A stretch of DNA of 64,000 nucleotides from Streptomyces umbrinus (lineage in GTDB: Bacteria; Actinomycetota; Actinomycetes; Streptomycetales; Streptomycetaceae): assembly GCF_030817415.1 (NCBI RefSeq), contig NZ_JAUSZI010000002.1:7812001-7876000 (forward strand), in the 5' to 3' direction. The position numbers were made by a program, and so were the translations under genes. The notes under the pieces are model-generated. The model ran no database searches and was not told the DNA's origin. It saw only the letters and a program-made list of their open reading frames with translations. Of the stretch, positions 13,057 through 23,173 are shown piece by piece (positions within the stretch are counted from its first letter, which is position 1; each line of letters starts with the position of its first letter).

Positions 13057-13799
13057 CCGCCCCGGTGTTCGTGGTGGACGTGGTGCCGGGCGGGCCCGAG
13101 TTCGTGCTCGACGGGCCCGAGGGGCGGCACGCCGTGTCCGTGAAGCGGCTGCGGGCGGGAGAGGACGTCGTCCTCACCGACGGGCTCGGGCGCTGGGCCG
13201 AGGGCGTCGTCAAGGCCGCCGAGGGCAAGGACCGGCTCGTGGTGACGGACATCGCCGAGGTACGTGAGGAGCCCGAGCCGGCTCCCCGTATCACCGTCGT
13301 CCAGGCCCTCCCCAAGGGCGACCGCGGTGAACTCGCCGTCGAGACCATGACGGAGACCGGTGTCGACGAGATCGTCCCGTGGGCCGCGTCCCGCTGTATC
13401 ACGCAGTGGAAGGGCGAGCGGGGGCTCAAGGCGCTCGGGAAGTGGCGGGCCACCGCGCGTGAGGCGGGGAAGCAGTCTCGGCGGGTGCGGTTTCCGCTGG
13501 TCGCGGACGCGATGACGACCAAGCAGGTTGCCGCGTTTCTCGCCAAAGCGGACCTTGGGGTGGTGTTGCACGAGGACCGGGCGTACGGGGGCGAGCCGCT
13601 GGCGACGGCCGAACTCCCTTCCGCCGGGCGGATCGTGCTCGTCGTGGGCCCCGAGGGCGGCGTGTCCCCTGCGGAGTTGGAGGCCTTCACCGAGGCCGGA
13701 GCGAAGGCCTGCCGGCTGGGCCGCAGCGTGCTGCGCACCTCCACCGCAGGCACGGCCGCGACGGCCCTGCTACTGACCCGCACGGGCCGCTGGTCCTGA
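13053..13799 (+). CDS. rsmE: RsmE, 16S rRNA m3U1498 methyltransferase
   Basis: 248 aa from TTG 13053, overlapping the upstream stop as TTGA. The N-terminus then reads MTAPVFVVDVVPGG, which fits the family; a GTG at 13065 is the alternative. An N-terminal PUA-like RNA-binding part (LDGPEGRHAVSVKRL) is followed by the SPOUT knot with VVGPEGGVSP and LGRSVLRTSTAGTAA, the SAM-binding loops. Methylates U1498 in the decoding centre of the 30S subunit. Confidence 0.94.
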   Translation: MTAPVFVVDVVPGGPEFVLDGPEGRHAVSVKRLRAGEDVVLTDGLGRWAEGVVKAAEGKDRLVVTDIAEVREEPEPAPRITVVQALPKGDRGELAVETMTETGVDEIVPWAASRCITQWKGERGLKALGKWRATAREAGKQSRRVRFPLVADAMTTKQVAAFLAKADLGVVLHEDRAYGGEPLATAELPSAGRIVLVVGPEGGVSPAELEAFTEAGAKACRLGRSVLRTSTAGTAATALLLTRTGRWS

Positions 13800-13803
13800 C
13801 GCC

Positions 13804-14022
13804 CAGTTTTCTCGCCCCCGCCGCCCCTACCCATTCCCGTCCCTTTTCGGGGGCCAGCCCCCGAACCCCCGCTCCTCAAACGCCGGAGGGGCTGAATACA
13901 TTGCGGCCCGGGCCGACACTTTCAGCCCGTCCGGCGTTTGAGGACGAGGCCGTTCAGGCCGATAAGGGGGGTCTGGGGGCGCAGCCCCCAGGGGACGGGA
14001 ATGGGTAAGGGCGGCGGGGGTG
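13804..14022. repeat. Dispersed GC-rich intergenic repeat, copy 3 (variant without the GCGCAGTT core)
   Basis: Carries the outer modules (CCCCTACCCATTCCCGTCCC ... GGGAATGGGTAAGGGC). The centre instead has CTCCTCAAACGCCGGA near 13871 and the inverted TCCGGCGTTTGAGGA near 13930. Located after rsmE, it probably acts as a terminator. Confidence 0.75.
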
Positions 14023-14079
14023 GAATCCTGGCTGCATGCGGTCTATCGAGCTTCGCTCGGGGGTGGCACGCTGCCGTCT

Positions 14080-14661
14080 ATGGGGGCATTGAGGCGTTTA
14101 CGGGGTCGGCTGGGCGGGCGGCGGGGACCGGTCGCGGCCGGCGCCGTCGTCGTGGCCGTGTTCGGCGCGGTCGCGTGTGAACCCGGCAACGGAATCAGCG
14201 CCGCCGCGGTGGCGATCACGACCGACCAGACGGGAACCCGCGAGCTGGAGAAGCAGGGCGTCGACGTCCAGTGGCTCAGCTGCACCGCCTCGTACGGGAA
14301 CAACGGGGACAACGGGCAGACCGGCGGGAGTTCTCCCAGCGTGCGGAGTTTCGCGACCGTCGACTGTGTCGGGGAGGAGAAGGACGGGCGCGAGATCACC
14401 ATCAAGGGCAAGGTGACGCAGGAGATCAACGGGACCTGCGTACGGGGTGACCTGACCGCCAGAGTGGGCGGCAAGGAGTGGTTCCGGGTGGACGTGCTCG
14501 GGAACTGCAGGGCGGGTACGCCGAGCACCGTCAACCCGTGGACACCGCCTGTTGATCACAAGACGACCCCGCCGCCCGGCCGGCCGGAGGCGACCGTCAC
14601 TGTCACCAGGACCGTCACCGAGTACCCGCACCCCACCTGCTCCTGCTTCCAGGGCAAGTGA
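14080..14661 (+). CDS. Secreted protein, possible lipoprotein, unknown function
   Basis: 193 aa from ATG 14080; the longer frame from 14020 adds residues that do not look like a gene start. An arginine-rich n-region and hydrophobic core (GPVAAGAVVVAVFGAVAC) end at a cysteine, so it may be a lipoprotein with a non-canonical lipobox (AVAC). The mature part has three or four cysteines, an MspA/MmpS-like beta segment (DLTARVGGKEWFRVDVLGNC) and a Pro/Thr-rich tail ending in CSCFQGK. It lies about 45 bp upstream of the tricorn gene in the same orientation. No function is recognised. Confidence 0.75.
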   Translation: MGALRRLRGRLGGRRGPVAAGAVVVAVFGAVACEPGNGISAAAVAITTDQTGTRELEKQGVDVQWLSCTASYGNNGDNGQTGGSSPSVRSFATVDCVGEEKDGREITIKGKVTQEINGTCVRGDLTARVGGKEWFRVDVLGNCRAGTPSTVNPWTPPVDHKTTPPPGRPEATVTVTRTVTEYPHPTCSCFQGK

Positions 14662-14706
14662 TCGAAAGCTCTGGTCGCGGACAGGGCCGCTGCATAGGGT
14701 GATCGG

Positions 14707-17700
14707 GTGACACAGACTGCATCCGCCGCATCTGCCCCGTATCTCCGGTACCCGCATCTGCACGGCGAGTTGATCGCCTTCACCGCCGAGGACGACGTCT
14801 GGGTCGCGCCACTCGACGGTGGCCGTGCCTGGCGGGTCAGCGCCGACAACGTCCCGGTGAACCATCCCCGCATCTCCCCGGACGGAACGACCGTCGCCTG
14901 GACCTCCACCCGAGACGGGGCACCCGAGGTGCATATCGCCCCCGTCGACGGCGGGTCCACCAAACGTCTTACGTACTGGGGGAGTTGGAAGACCCAGGTG
15001 CGCGGCTGGACCCCGGAGGGCGAGGTGCTCGCCCTCAGCACGCAGGGCCAGGCGAGCCTGCGCCGCAGCTGGGCCCGGGCCGTCCCGCTCGACGGCGGTC
15101 CGGCAACCACCCTCCCGTACGGGCCTGTCGGCGATGTGGCCCGGGGCGGCCCCGGCACGCTCCTGCTGTCCGCGCCCATGGGCCGTGAGGCCGCCTGGTG
15201 GAAGCGGTACCGGGGCGGCACGGCCGGGAAGCTGTGGATCGACCGGGAGGGCGACGGGGAGGCCGGGGAGTTCGTACGGCTGCATGCCGACCTGGACGGG
15301 AATCTGGAGTACCCCTCGTGGGTGGGCGAGCGGGTCGTCTTCCTCTCCGATCATGAAGGTGTGGGGGCCGTGTACTCCTCCCTCGCCGACGGGTCGGATC
15401 TGCGGCGGCATACGGCAGTTGACGGGTTCTACGCCCGGCACGCCTCCACCGACGTCACGCGCGTCGTCTACGCGTCCCGCCGGTGAGCTGTGGATCCTCG
15501 ACGACCTCGACGGGGCCGAGCCGCGGCGGCTCGACATCCGGCTCGGCGGACAGCGCGTCGATCTGCAGCCGCATCCCGTGAGCGCGGGCCGCTGGTTCGG
15601 TGCCGCCGCGCCCGACCACACCGGACGCGGCAGCGCGGTCGCCGTGCGCGGAGCCGTCCACTGGGTCACCCACCGCTCGGGTCCGGCCCGCGCGCTCGCC
15701 GCCGAACAGGGCGTACGGGCCCGGCTGCCCCGCACCTTCCGCGCGGACGGCGAGGAGCATGTGGTGTGGGTGACGGACGCCGAGGGCGATGACGCGCTCG
15801 AGTTCGCGCCCGCCACCGGTGTCGCGCCGGGGGCCACCCCGCGTCGCCTCGCCGCCGGACAGCTCGGGCGGGTGCTCGGGCTCGCGGTGGCGCCCGACGG
15901 CAGCCGCGCCGCGGTCGCCTCGCACGACGGACGCGTGCTGCTCGTCGAGCGGGAGACCGGCGAGGTACGGGAGGTCGACCGCAGCGAGGACGGCGAGGTC
16001 TCCGGGCTCGCCTTCTCGCCCGACTCGGCCTGGCTCGCCTGGTCGCACCCCGGCCCGCGCCCGCTGCGCCAGCTCAAGCTCGCCAACACCGCGGACCTGT
16101 CCGTGACCGAGGCGACGCCGCTGAGATTCCGGGACTACGCGCCCGCGTTCACGCTCGACGGGAAGCATCTGGCGTTCCTGTCCGCGCGGTCCTTCGACCC
16201 CGTCTACGACGAGCACGTCTTCGACCTGGCCTTCGTCGGGGGCTCGCGGCCGCATCTCATCACCCTCGCCGCGACCACCCCCTCGCCCTTCGGGCCGCAG
16301 CGGCACGGACGGCCCTTCGAGGCGCCCGACAAGGACGAGACGCCCGACAGCGAGGGCTCCCCGGCGACACGCATCGACCTCGACGGACTCGGCGACCGCA
16401 TCGTGCCGTTCCCCGTCGAGGCCGCCCGCTACTCCGGGCTGAAGGCCGCCAAGGACGGGCTGCTGTGGCTGCGGCACCCCGTGCGGGGCGTGCTCGGCGC
16501 CTCCCGCGCCACCCCGGACGACCCGGACCCGAAGACCGACCTGGAGCGCTACGACCTCGTCCAGCAGCGCATGGAGCATCTCGCCTCGGACGCCGACGGC
16601 TTCATGGTCACCGGCGACGGCAAGCGGATCCTGCTGTGGACCGACAGCAAGCTCAAGGTCGTACCGAGCGACCGGCGCGCCTCGAACGACGACGAGAGCG
16701 ACACGAACATCACCGTCGACCTCTCGCGCATCCGCCAGACCGTCGACCCGGCCGCCGAGTGGCGTCAGATGTACGACGAGACCGGCCGCCTCATGCGCGA
16801 CAACTTCTGGCGCCCCGACCTGGGCGGCACCGACTGGGACGGCGTACTGGACCGGTACCGGCCCGTGCTCGAACGGGTCGCCACCCACGACGACCTCGTC
16901 GACCTGCTGTGGGAGGTGCAGGGCGAACTCGGCACCTCGCACGCGTACGTCATGCCGCGCGGCGGATACGGCGGCGGCGAGCGGCAGGGGCTGCTCGGGG
17001 CCGACATCTCCCGCCACGAGGACGGCCCACAGGGTTCGCCGCGGTGGCGCATCGACCGCATCCTGCCGTCGGAGACCTCCGACCCCGACGCGCAGTCGCC
17101 GCTCGCCGCGCCCGGGGTCGCCGTGCGCGCCGGGGACGCGATCGTGGCCGTCTCCGGGCGGCCCGTCGACCCGGTGACCGGGCCGGGACCGCTGTTCGTC
17201 GGCACGGCGGGCAAGGCCGTCGAGCTCACCGTGTCCCCGGCGGGCGGCGGTGATCCGCGGCACGCCGTCGTCGTACCGATCTCCGACGAGGAGCCGCTGC
17301 GCTACCACGCGTGGGTCGCCGACCGGCGCGCCTACGTCCACGAGAAGTCCGGCGGCCGGCTCGGCTATCTGCACGTGCCCGACATGCAGGCGCCCGGCTG
17401 GGCCCAGATCCACCGCGACCTGCGGATCGAGGTCGCCCGCGAGGGCCTCGTCGTGGACGTCCGCGAGAACCGCGGCGGCCACACCTCCCAGCTGGTCGTC
17501 GAGAAGCTCGCCCGGCGCATCGTCGGCTGGGACCTCGCGCGCGGCATGCGGCCCACCAGTTATCCGGAGGACGCGCCGCGCGGGCCCGTCGTCGCCGTCG
17601 CCAACGAGTTCTCAGGCTCGGACGGCGACATCGTCAACGCCGCGATCAAGGCCCTCGGTATCGGGCCCGTCGTCGGTACGCGTACGTGGGGTGGCGTCGT

Positions 17701-17947
17701 CGGGATCGACAGCCGCTACCGGCTCGTCGACGGCACGCTCGTCACTCAGCCCAAGTACGCGTTCTGGCTCGAGGGGTACGAGTGGGGCGTGGAGAACCAC
17801 GGCGTCGATCCGGACGTCGAGGTGGTCCAGGCTCCGCAGGATTACGCGGCCGGGCGTGACGTACAGCTCGACGAGGCGATCCGTATCGCGCTGGCGGCGC
17901 TGGAGGAGAACCCGGCGAGGACGGCTCCGGTGTTGCCGTCGGAGTAG
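14707..17947 (+). pseudogene. Tricorn-type protease (S41 family), interrupted by a one-base frameshift
   Basis: Starts at GTG 14707. The first frame runs 259 codons to TGA 15484-15486; the homologous sequence continues in the +1 frame to 17947, giving about 1080 residues once rejoined, the usual tricorn length. The break is at CCC 15476-15478: removing one C restores VVYASAGELWILDDL. N-terminal beta-propellers, a PDZ-like segment and the C-terminal S41 core are all present. The core has SHAYVMPRGG (Ser-His pair) and NEFSGSDGDIVNAA (nucleophile Ser) with normal codon bias. Tricorn degrades proteasome-derived oligopeptides in the cytosol. The loss looks recent or may be a sequencing error; no other disruption is seen. 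Confidence 0.88.
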
Positions 17948-17950
17948 GGC

Positions 17951-18070
17951 GGCCGGGGCTGAGGGTGCCGTCCCTGGGGGCTCCGCCCCCAGACCCCCGG
18001 GGTGCGGTTCTTCGGGTGCGGGTGCGTGGGGGCTGGTCGCGCAGTTCCCCGCGCCCCTGACGGGGCACGG
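17951..18070. repeat. Dispersed GC-rich intergenic repeat, copy 4 (partial)
   Basis: After the tricorn gene: GGGGGCTCCGCCCCCAGACC followed by the core at 18039-18058 and a short inverted CGGGGCACGGG. A shorter member of the family, in the gap before the HIT gene. Confidence 0.75.
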
Positions 18071-18139
18071 GACCGGGTCGGGAGTGACTGCCGCTCGGTA
18101 CCATGCCCGGGCAACGATCATCCAGCGTGAGGAGGCCGC

Positions 18140-18493
18140 ATGGCAGGGGAAGCGCAGGACGACTGTCTGTTCTGCAAGATCGTCGATGGGAAGATCCCGG
18201 CGACCGTCGTCCGTGAGACCGAAACGACCGTCGCCTTCCGGGACATCAACCCGCAGGCACCCATCCACGTCCTGGTGATCCCGAAGGTCCACCACCCGGA
18301 CGCCTCCTCCCTCGCGGTCGCCGAGCCGGCGATCCTCGCGGATGTCGTGCGGGAGGCCGGTGAGGTCGCCGCCGAGGAGAAGCTCGACAGCTACCGCATC
18401 GTCTTCAACACCGGCAGCGGGGCGGGGCAGACCGTCTTCCACGCGCACGCCCATGTGCTGGGCGGCCGCGGCATGCAGTGGCCGCCGGGCTAG
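18140..18493 (+). CDS. HIT family protein (HinT-like purine nucleoside phosphoramidase)
   Basis: 117 aa, start ATG 18140 with GTGAGGAGG upstream. It has the N-terminal CLFCKIVDGKIPATVV typical of HINT branch proteins, PIHVLVIPKVHH, and the histidine triad FHAHAHVLGG that hydrolyses AMP-lysine/AMP-N bonds. Length matches bacterial HinT (about 110-120 aa). First gene of a likely HIT-rnz-deaminase transcript, with a 32-bp gap to rnz. Confidence 0.93.
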   Translation: MAGEAQDDCLFCKIVDGKIPATVVRETETTVAFRDINPQAPIHVLVIPKVHHPDASSLAVAEPAILADVVREAGEVAAEEKLDSYRIVFNTGSGAGQTVFHAHAHVLGGRGMQWPPG

Positions 18494-18525
18494 CCGCGGC
18501 GCACGGGAAACCCGGGTAACTCGAC

Positions 18526-19431
18526 GTGTCCGTACGCGAATTGGTGGTCCTCGGTACCGCCAGCCAGGTGCCCACCCGGCACCGCAACCACAACGGCTAT
18601 CTGCTGCGCTGGGACGGCGAGGGCATCCTCTTCGACCCGGGCGAGGGCACGCAGCGGCAGATGCTGCGGGCCGGGGCCGCCGCGCACGACCTCCACCGGA
18701 TCTGCGTCACGCACTTCCACGGCGACCACTCCCTCGGCCTCGCCGGGGTGATCCAGCGGATCAACCTCGACCGGGTGCCGCACGAGATCACCGCCCACTT
18801 CCCGCGCTCAGGGCAGCGGTTCTACGACCGGCTGCGGTACTCGACCGCCTACCGCGAGACGGTCCCGCTCACCGAGGCACCGGTCGACTCCGACGGCGTC
18901 CTCGCGACCACGGCGTCGTACGTGCTGGAGGCCCGCAAGCTCTCCCACCCCGTCGAGTCGTACGGCTACCGGCTCGTCGAGCCCGACGGGCGGCGGATGC
19001 TGCCCGAGCGGCTCGCCTCGTACGGGATCAGGGGCGCGGATGTGGGGCGGATCCAGCGGGAGGGCGCGTTGGGGGAGGTGTCGCTCGACGAGGTCAGCGA
19101 GGTGCGGCGCGGGCAGCGGTTCGCGTTCGTCATGGACACCCGGCTGTGCGACGGGGTGTACGCGCTCGCGGAGGGCTGCGACATGCTCGTAATCGAGTCG
19201 ACGTTCCTGGACGGGGACGTCAAACTCGCCGTCGATCACGGGCACTTGACGGCAGGTCAGGCGGGCGCGGTGGCCCGGGACGCGGGCGTACGGCATCTCG
19301 TGCTCACGCACTTCAGTCAGCGGTACGACGATCCCGAGGAGTTCGAGCGGCAGGCGCGGGCCGCCGGCTTCGAGGGGGAGCTGACGGTGGCACACGATCT
19401 GCTGCGGGTGCCGGTACCGAAGCGCAGATGA
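18526..19431 (+). CDS. rnz: Ribonuclease Z
   Basis: 301 aa from GTG 18526. MBL-fold phosphodiesterase with [13 protein letters not shown] (zinc ligands), the DTRLCDG strand and the C-terminal [11 protein letters not shown], all characteristic of RNase Z/ElaC, plus an exosite-type insertion. Cleaves 3' trailers of tRNA precursors. The stop overlaps the ATG of the following deaminase gene as ATGA at 19428-19431. Confidence 0.9.
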   Translation: MSVRELVVLGTASQVPTRHRNHNGYLLRWDGEGILFDPGEGTQRQMLRAGAAAHDLHRICVTHFHGDHSLGLAGVIQRINLDRVPHEITAHFPRSGQRFYDRLRYSTAYRETVPLTEAPVDSDGVLATTASYVLEARKLSHPVESYGYRLVEPDGRRMLPERLASYGIRGADVGRIQREGALGEVSLDEVSEVRRGQRFAFVMDTRLCDGVYALAEGCDMLVIESTFLDGDVKLAVDHGHLTAGQAGAVARDAGVRHLVLTHFSQRYDDPEEFERQARAAGFEGELTVAHDLLRVPVPKRR

Positions 19432-20444
19432 GACGGCCGTACGATGCCCTGATGTCCATCCCGAAAGCCGAACTGCACCTCCACATCGAAGGCACCCTGG
19501 AGCCCGAGCTGGCCTTCGCGCTCGCCGCGCGCAACGGTGTCGCGCTGCCCTACGCGGACACCGACGATCTCCGTAAGGCGTATCAGTTCTCGGACCTGCA
19601 GTCGTTCCTGAACCTGTACTACGAGCTCATGGCCGTGCTCCGGACCGAGGACGACTTCGCGGACCTCGCCGACGCGTATCTTGCGCGGGCCGCCGCGCAG
19701 GGGGTGCGGCACGCGGAGATCTTCTTCGATCCGCAGGCGCACATCTCCCGGGGCGTCGGGATCGGGACCGTGGTGGAGGGGCTCGGGCGGGCGCTCGACC
19801 GGAGCGAGGCCGTGCACGGGGTCTCCACCCAGCTGATCATGTGCTTCCTGCGGGACGAGTCCGCCGAGTCCGCGATGGAGACGCTGGAGGCCGCGAAGCC
19901 GTACCTCGGCCGGATCGTCGGCGTCGGGCTCGACTCCGCCGAGGTCGGGCATCCGCCCGTGAAGTTCCGCGAGGTGTACGAGGCCGCTGCCGCGCTCGGG
20001 CTGCGGAGGGTCGCCCACGCGGGGGAGGAGGGGCCGCCCTCCTACATCACCGAGGCGCTCGATGTGCTCGGGGTCGAGCGGATCGATCACGGGCTGCGGT
20101 GCATGGAGGATCCTGAGCTGGTGGCTCGGCTCGTACGGGAGCGGGTGCCGTTGACGTTGTGTCCGCTGTCCAATGTGCGGCTTCGGGCCGTGGATGTTCT
20201 GGAGGAGCATCCGTTGCCCGCGATGCTCGACGCGGGGCTGTTGTGCACCGTCAACTCCGATGATCCCGCGTACTTCGGTGGGTACGTCGGGGACAACTTC
20301 CTTGCCGTGCGGGAGGCGTTGGGGCTGTCCCCCGACCGCCTGCGCGAGCTCGCCCGCAACTCGTTCGTGGCGTCTTTCCTCGACCACGACGAGGAGCGAC
20401 GGGCGCGGTACCTCGCGGAGGTGGAGATGTACGAGTTCCCGTGA
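19428..20444 (+). CDS. Adenine/adenosine deaminase family protein
   Basis: 338 aa if the ATGA-overlapped start at 19428 is used; ATG 19452 ([16 protein letters not shown]) is the homology-favoured alternative. The TIM-barrel deaminase motifs are complete: [10 protein letters not shown] (metal), HAGEEG (catalytic), and NSDDPAYF (metal Asp). [11 protein letters not shown], in place of the adenosine-deaminase version of that strand, points to the adenine deaminase subgroup, which would convert adenine to hypoxanthine for purine salvage. Cotranscribed with rnz. Confidence 0.88.
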   Translation: MRRPYDALMSIPKAELHLHIEGTLEPELAFALAARNGVALPYADTDDLRKAYQFSDLQSFLNLYYELMAVLRTEDDFADLADAYLARAAAQGVRHAEIFFDPQAHISRGVGIGTVVEGLGRALDRSEAVHGVSTQLIMCFLRDESAESAMETLEAAKPYLGRIVGVGLDSAEVGHPPVKFREVYEAAAALGLRRVAHAGEEGPPSYITEALDVLGVERIDHGLRCMEDPELVARLVRERVPLTLCPLSNVRLRAVDVLEEHPLPAMLDAGLLCTVNSDDPAYFGGYVGDNFLAVREALGLSPDRLRELARNSFVASFLDHDEERRARYLAEVEMYEFP

Positions 20445-20449
20445 CGGAG

Positions 20450-20706
20450 CCGGGGGTTTTCTTCGCCCCCGCCGCCCCTACCCGTTCCCTTCCCCTGGGG
20501 CTCTGCCCCAGACCCCGTGGGGGTGTGTTGTCGGGTGCGGGTCCGGCTGTGGCTGATCGCGCAGTTCCTCGCGCCCCTGAAAGGGGCGCGAGGAACTGCG
20601 CAGTCTTTTGGGGGTTCGGGGGCGGAGCCCCTGAGTCAGGGACGATGGGGGTCCCCCCGCTCGAGCGAAGCCGAGAGTGGGGGAGGGTAGGGGCGGCGGG
20701 GGCGAA
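20450..20706. repeat. Dispersed GC-rich intergenic repeat, copy 5 (with compensatory change)
   Basis: Fills most of the 351-bp gap after the deaminase. The left core at 20559-20578 has C to T (TTCCTCGCG) and the right arm at 20582-20601 has the matching G to A (CGCGAGGAA), so the 20-bp stem stays perfect. It continues with GGGGGTTCGGGGGCGGAGCC and a tail containing CCCCGCTCGAGCGAAGCCGA. Confidence 0.88.
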
Positions 20707-20727
20707 AACCCTTCGGGCGCGGCGTGA

Positions 20728-20748
20728 CACTCCACGGTCGGTGGAGTG
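20728..20748. promoter_or_regulatory. Inverted repeat upstream of the PfkB kinase gene
   Basis: CACTCCAC-GGTCG-GTGGAGTG, a perfect 8-bp inverted repeat 48 bp before the kinase start and without a following T run. Candidate operator; no binding protein is encoded next to it. Confidence 0.45.
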
Positions 20749-20795
20749 ATTGGTGCACACTGGCCTGAATCCGCACCACCTCATGGGAGCGCACC

Positions 20796-21908
20796 GTGAC
20801 CGCGTCCAACGGAGAGGGACCGCACAGCCGGGCCGCACAGGTCGACCCCCTCGAAGGGCTGCGCGCTCACGACGACCCGCCCTGGGACGTTTACCTCACC
20901 GGCACAGTCTTCCTCGACATCATCTTCACCGGACTCGACTCCGCCCCGGTCCGCGGCACCGAGTCCTGGGCGCGCGGGATGGGGTCCAGCCCTGGCGGGG
21001 TCGCCAACATGGCCACCGCGCTCGCCCGGCTCGGCCTGAAGACGTCCCTCGCCGCCGCCTTCGGCGACGACCACTACGGCGAGTACTGCTGGGACGCCCT
21101 GGAGCAGGGCGAACGCATCGACCTCTCCACATCACGCACGGTACCGGGCTGGCACTCCCCGGTGACGGTCTCGATGGCGTACGAGGGCGAGCGGACGATG
21201 GTCAGCCACGGGCACGAGCCGCCCCCGGAGGAGCCCGCCCCGGACTGCCCGCCCCGCGCACGCGCGGCCGTCGCCTCGCTCACGCCCGGCACCCGAGCCC
21301 CCTGGATCGCCGGGGCGGCGGGCAAGGGGACGCGGATCTTCGCCGACGTCGGCTGGGACGACACGGGCCGCTGGGACCTCGCCGGGCTCCCCGACCTGGC
21401 GCACTGCGAGGCGTTCCTGCCGAACGCCCAGGAGGCCATGCGGTACACGGGCGCCTCGTGCCCCCGCGCCGCCGCCCACGCCCTCACCGAGCACGTGCCG
21501 CTCGCCGTCGTCACTCTCGGTGCCGAGGGCGCGTACGCCGTGGACGGACGGACCGGTGAGACCGCCGAGGTTCCGGCCATCGAGGTCGAGGCCATGGACC
21601 CCACCGGCGCGGGGGACGTCTTCGTCGCCGGGTTCGTCACGGGCACCCTGGCCGGCTGGCCGCTGGCCGACCGGCTCGCCTTCGCGGGCCTCACCGCCGC
21701 CCTGTCGGTCCAGGAGTTCGGGGGGTCCCTGTCCGCCCCCGGCTGGTCGGAGATCGCCGGGTGGTGGCGCCGCGTGCAGTCGTACGACCACCAGGATCCG
21801 GCGGCGCTCGGCCGGTACGCCTTCCTGGAACCCCTCCTTCCGGAGATGAGCCGGGCGTGGCCCCTGCGGCGGGCGGTACCGACGATCGGGTTCGGCCGAT
21901 CCGCGTGA
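20796..21908 (+). CDS. PfkB/ribokinase family carbohydrate kinase
   Basis: 370 aa from GTG 20796. It has the N-terminal substrate-binding region (GGVANMATALARLGL), the FADVGWDD strand and the PfkB signature 2 DPTGAGDVFVAGFV with the catalytic Asp and anion hole. It is longer than typical ribokinase (about 310 aa) because of an N-terminal tail and a C-terminal extension after SVQEFGGSLSAPGW. The sugar substrate cannot be assigned. It stands alone between the rnz operon and phoH. Confidence 0.88.
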   Translation: MTASNGEGPHSRAAQVDPLEGLRAHDDPPWDVYLTGTVFLDIIFTGLDSAPVRGTESWARGMGSSPGGVANMATALARLGLKTSLAAAFGDDHYGEYCWDALEQGERIDLSTSRTVPGWHSPVTVSMAYEGERTMVSHGHEPPPEEPAPDCPPRARAAVASLTPGTRAPWIAGAAGKGTRIFADVGWDDTGRWDLAGLPDLAHCEAFLPNAQEAMRYTGASCPRAAAHALTEHVPLAVVTLGAEGAYAVDGRTGETAEVPAIEVEAMDPTGAGDVFVAGFVTGTLAGWPLADRLAFAGLTAALSVQEFGGSLSAPGWSEIAGWWRRVQSYDHQDPAALGRYAFLEPLLPEMSRAWPLRRAVPTIGFGRSA

Positions 21909-22102
21909 GGGCGCAGGTGGATCCGGGTGCGGTCGGGCGTGGATCCGCGCGGGGGGCACCGGCGGATTCGCCTGGGGCCACCGGTGCGGGCGAAAAGTCC
22001 TACGGCGTTGTCGGTGCCCCGTCGTACTCTTGGATGCACAAGGCTGCCGTACCGGCAAGCGTGCCTCACCGAGGAGGATGAGCAGGCCTACAGAGCCGGC
22101 CC

Positions 22103-23161
22103 ATGACGCAGACACCCACAGCTCACACCCCCGCGCAGGGGCAGTCACGAGCGCAGTTCACCGTCCCGGCCAAGCACCCCATGGTGACTGTGCTGGGGTC
22201 TGGAGACGCCCTTCTGCGCGTGATCGAGAAGGCCTTCCCGGCGGCCGACATCCATGTCCGGGGCAATGAGATCAGCGCCGTCGGCGATGCCCGTGAAGTG
22301 GCCCTCGTCCAGCGCCTGTTCGACGAGATGATGCTGGTGCTCCGCACCGGACAGCCGATGACGGAGGACGCAGTGGAACGCTCGATCGCCATGCTGAGGG
22401 CGAGCGAGAACGGGGAGGGCGACGGCCAGGAGACCCCGGCCGAAGTGCTCACACAGAACATCCTGTCCTCGCGCGGCCGCACCATCCGCCCCAAGACGCT
22501 CAACCAGAAGCGGTACGTCGACGCCATCGACAAGCACACCATCGTCTTCGGCATCGGCCCCGCCGGTACGGGCAAGACCTACCTCGCCATGGCCAAGGCC
22601 GTGCAGGCACTGCAGTCCAAGCAGGTCAACCGCATCATCCTGACCCGCCCCGCGGTGGAGGCGGGAGAGCGGCTCGGCTTCCTGCCCGGCACGCTCTACG
22701 AGAAGATCGACCCCTACCTGCGCCCGCTGTACGACGCGCTGCACGACATGCTCGACCCGGACTCGATCCCCCGGCTGATGGCGGCCGGGACGATCGAGGT
22801 GGCCCCGCTGGCGTACATGCGTGGCCGCACGCTCAACGACGCCTTCATCATCCTGGACGAGGCCCAGAACACGAGCCCCGAACAGATGAAGATGTTCCTC
22901 ACCCGCCTCGGCTTCGAGTCGAAGATCGTGATCACGGGTGACGTCACCCAGGTCGACCTGCCGAGCGGCACGAAGTCCGGTCTGCGTCAGGTCCAGGACA
23001 TCCTGGAGGGCCTCGACGACGTCCACTTCTCCCGCCTCACGTCATCCGACGTCGTACGGCACAAGCTGGTCGGCCGTATCGTCGACGCGTACGAGAAGTA
23101 CGACAGCGATAACGGTACGGAGAACGGCACCCACAAGGGCGCCCGTAACAAGCGAAAGTAG
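22103..23161 (+). CDS. phoH: PhoH-like ATPase
   Basis: 352 aa from ATG 22103. An N-terminal KH-like part is followed by the PhoH P-loop ATPase with Walker [12 protein letters not shown], Walker [15 protein letters not shown] and the [11 protein letters not shown] sensor region. The strong Shine-Dalgarno GAGGAGG (22071-22077) lies about 25 bases upstream and fits an out-of-frame ATG at 22078 better than this start; homology supports 22103. In bacteria phoH and ybeY are regularly linked, and the pair is implicated in RNA metabolism. The gap to ybeY is only 12 bp. Confidence 0.94.
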   Translation: MTQTPTAHTPAQGQSRAQFTVPAKHPMVTVLGSGDALLRVIEKAFPAADIHVRGNEISAVGDAREVALVQRLFDEMMLVLRTGQPMTEDAVERSIAMLRASENGEGDGQETPAEVLTQNILSSRGRTIRPKTLNQKRYVDAIDKHTIVFGIGPAGTGKTYLAMAKAVQALQSKQVNRIILTRPAVEAGERLGFLPGTLYEKIDPYLRPLYDALHDMLDPDSIPRLMAAGTIEVAPLAYMRGRTLNDAFIILDEAQNTSPEQMKMFLTRLGFESKIVITGDVTQVDLPSGTKSGLRQVQDILEGLDDVHFSRLTSSDVVRHKLVGRIVDAYEKYDSDNGTENGTHKGARNKRK

Positions 23162-23173
23162 ACCAGCGCGACC

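Noticed and set aside
15470..15490. Programmed +1 frameshifting in the tricorn gene
   Set aside because: Only a CCC run is present, without a slippery site or stimulator that I recognise; sequencing error or mutation is simpler.
15455..17482. 675-codon reverse frame opposite the tricorn gene
   Set aside because: Antisense shadow without domains; the forward S41 core is clear.
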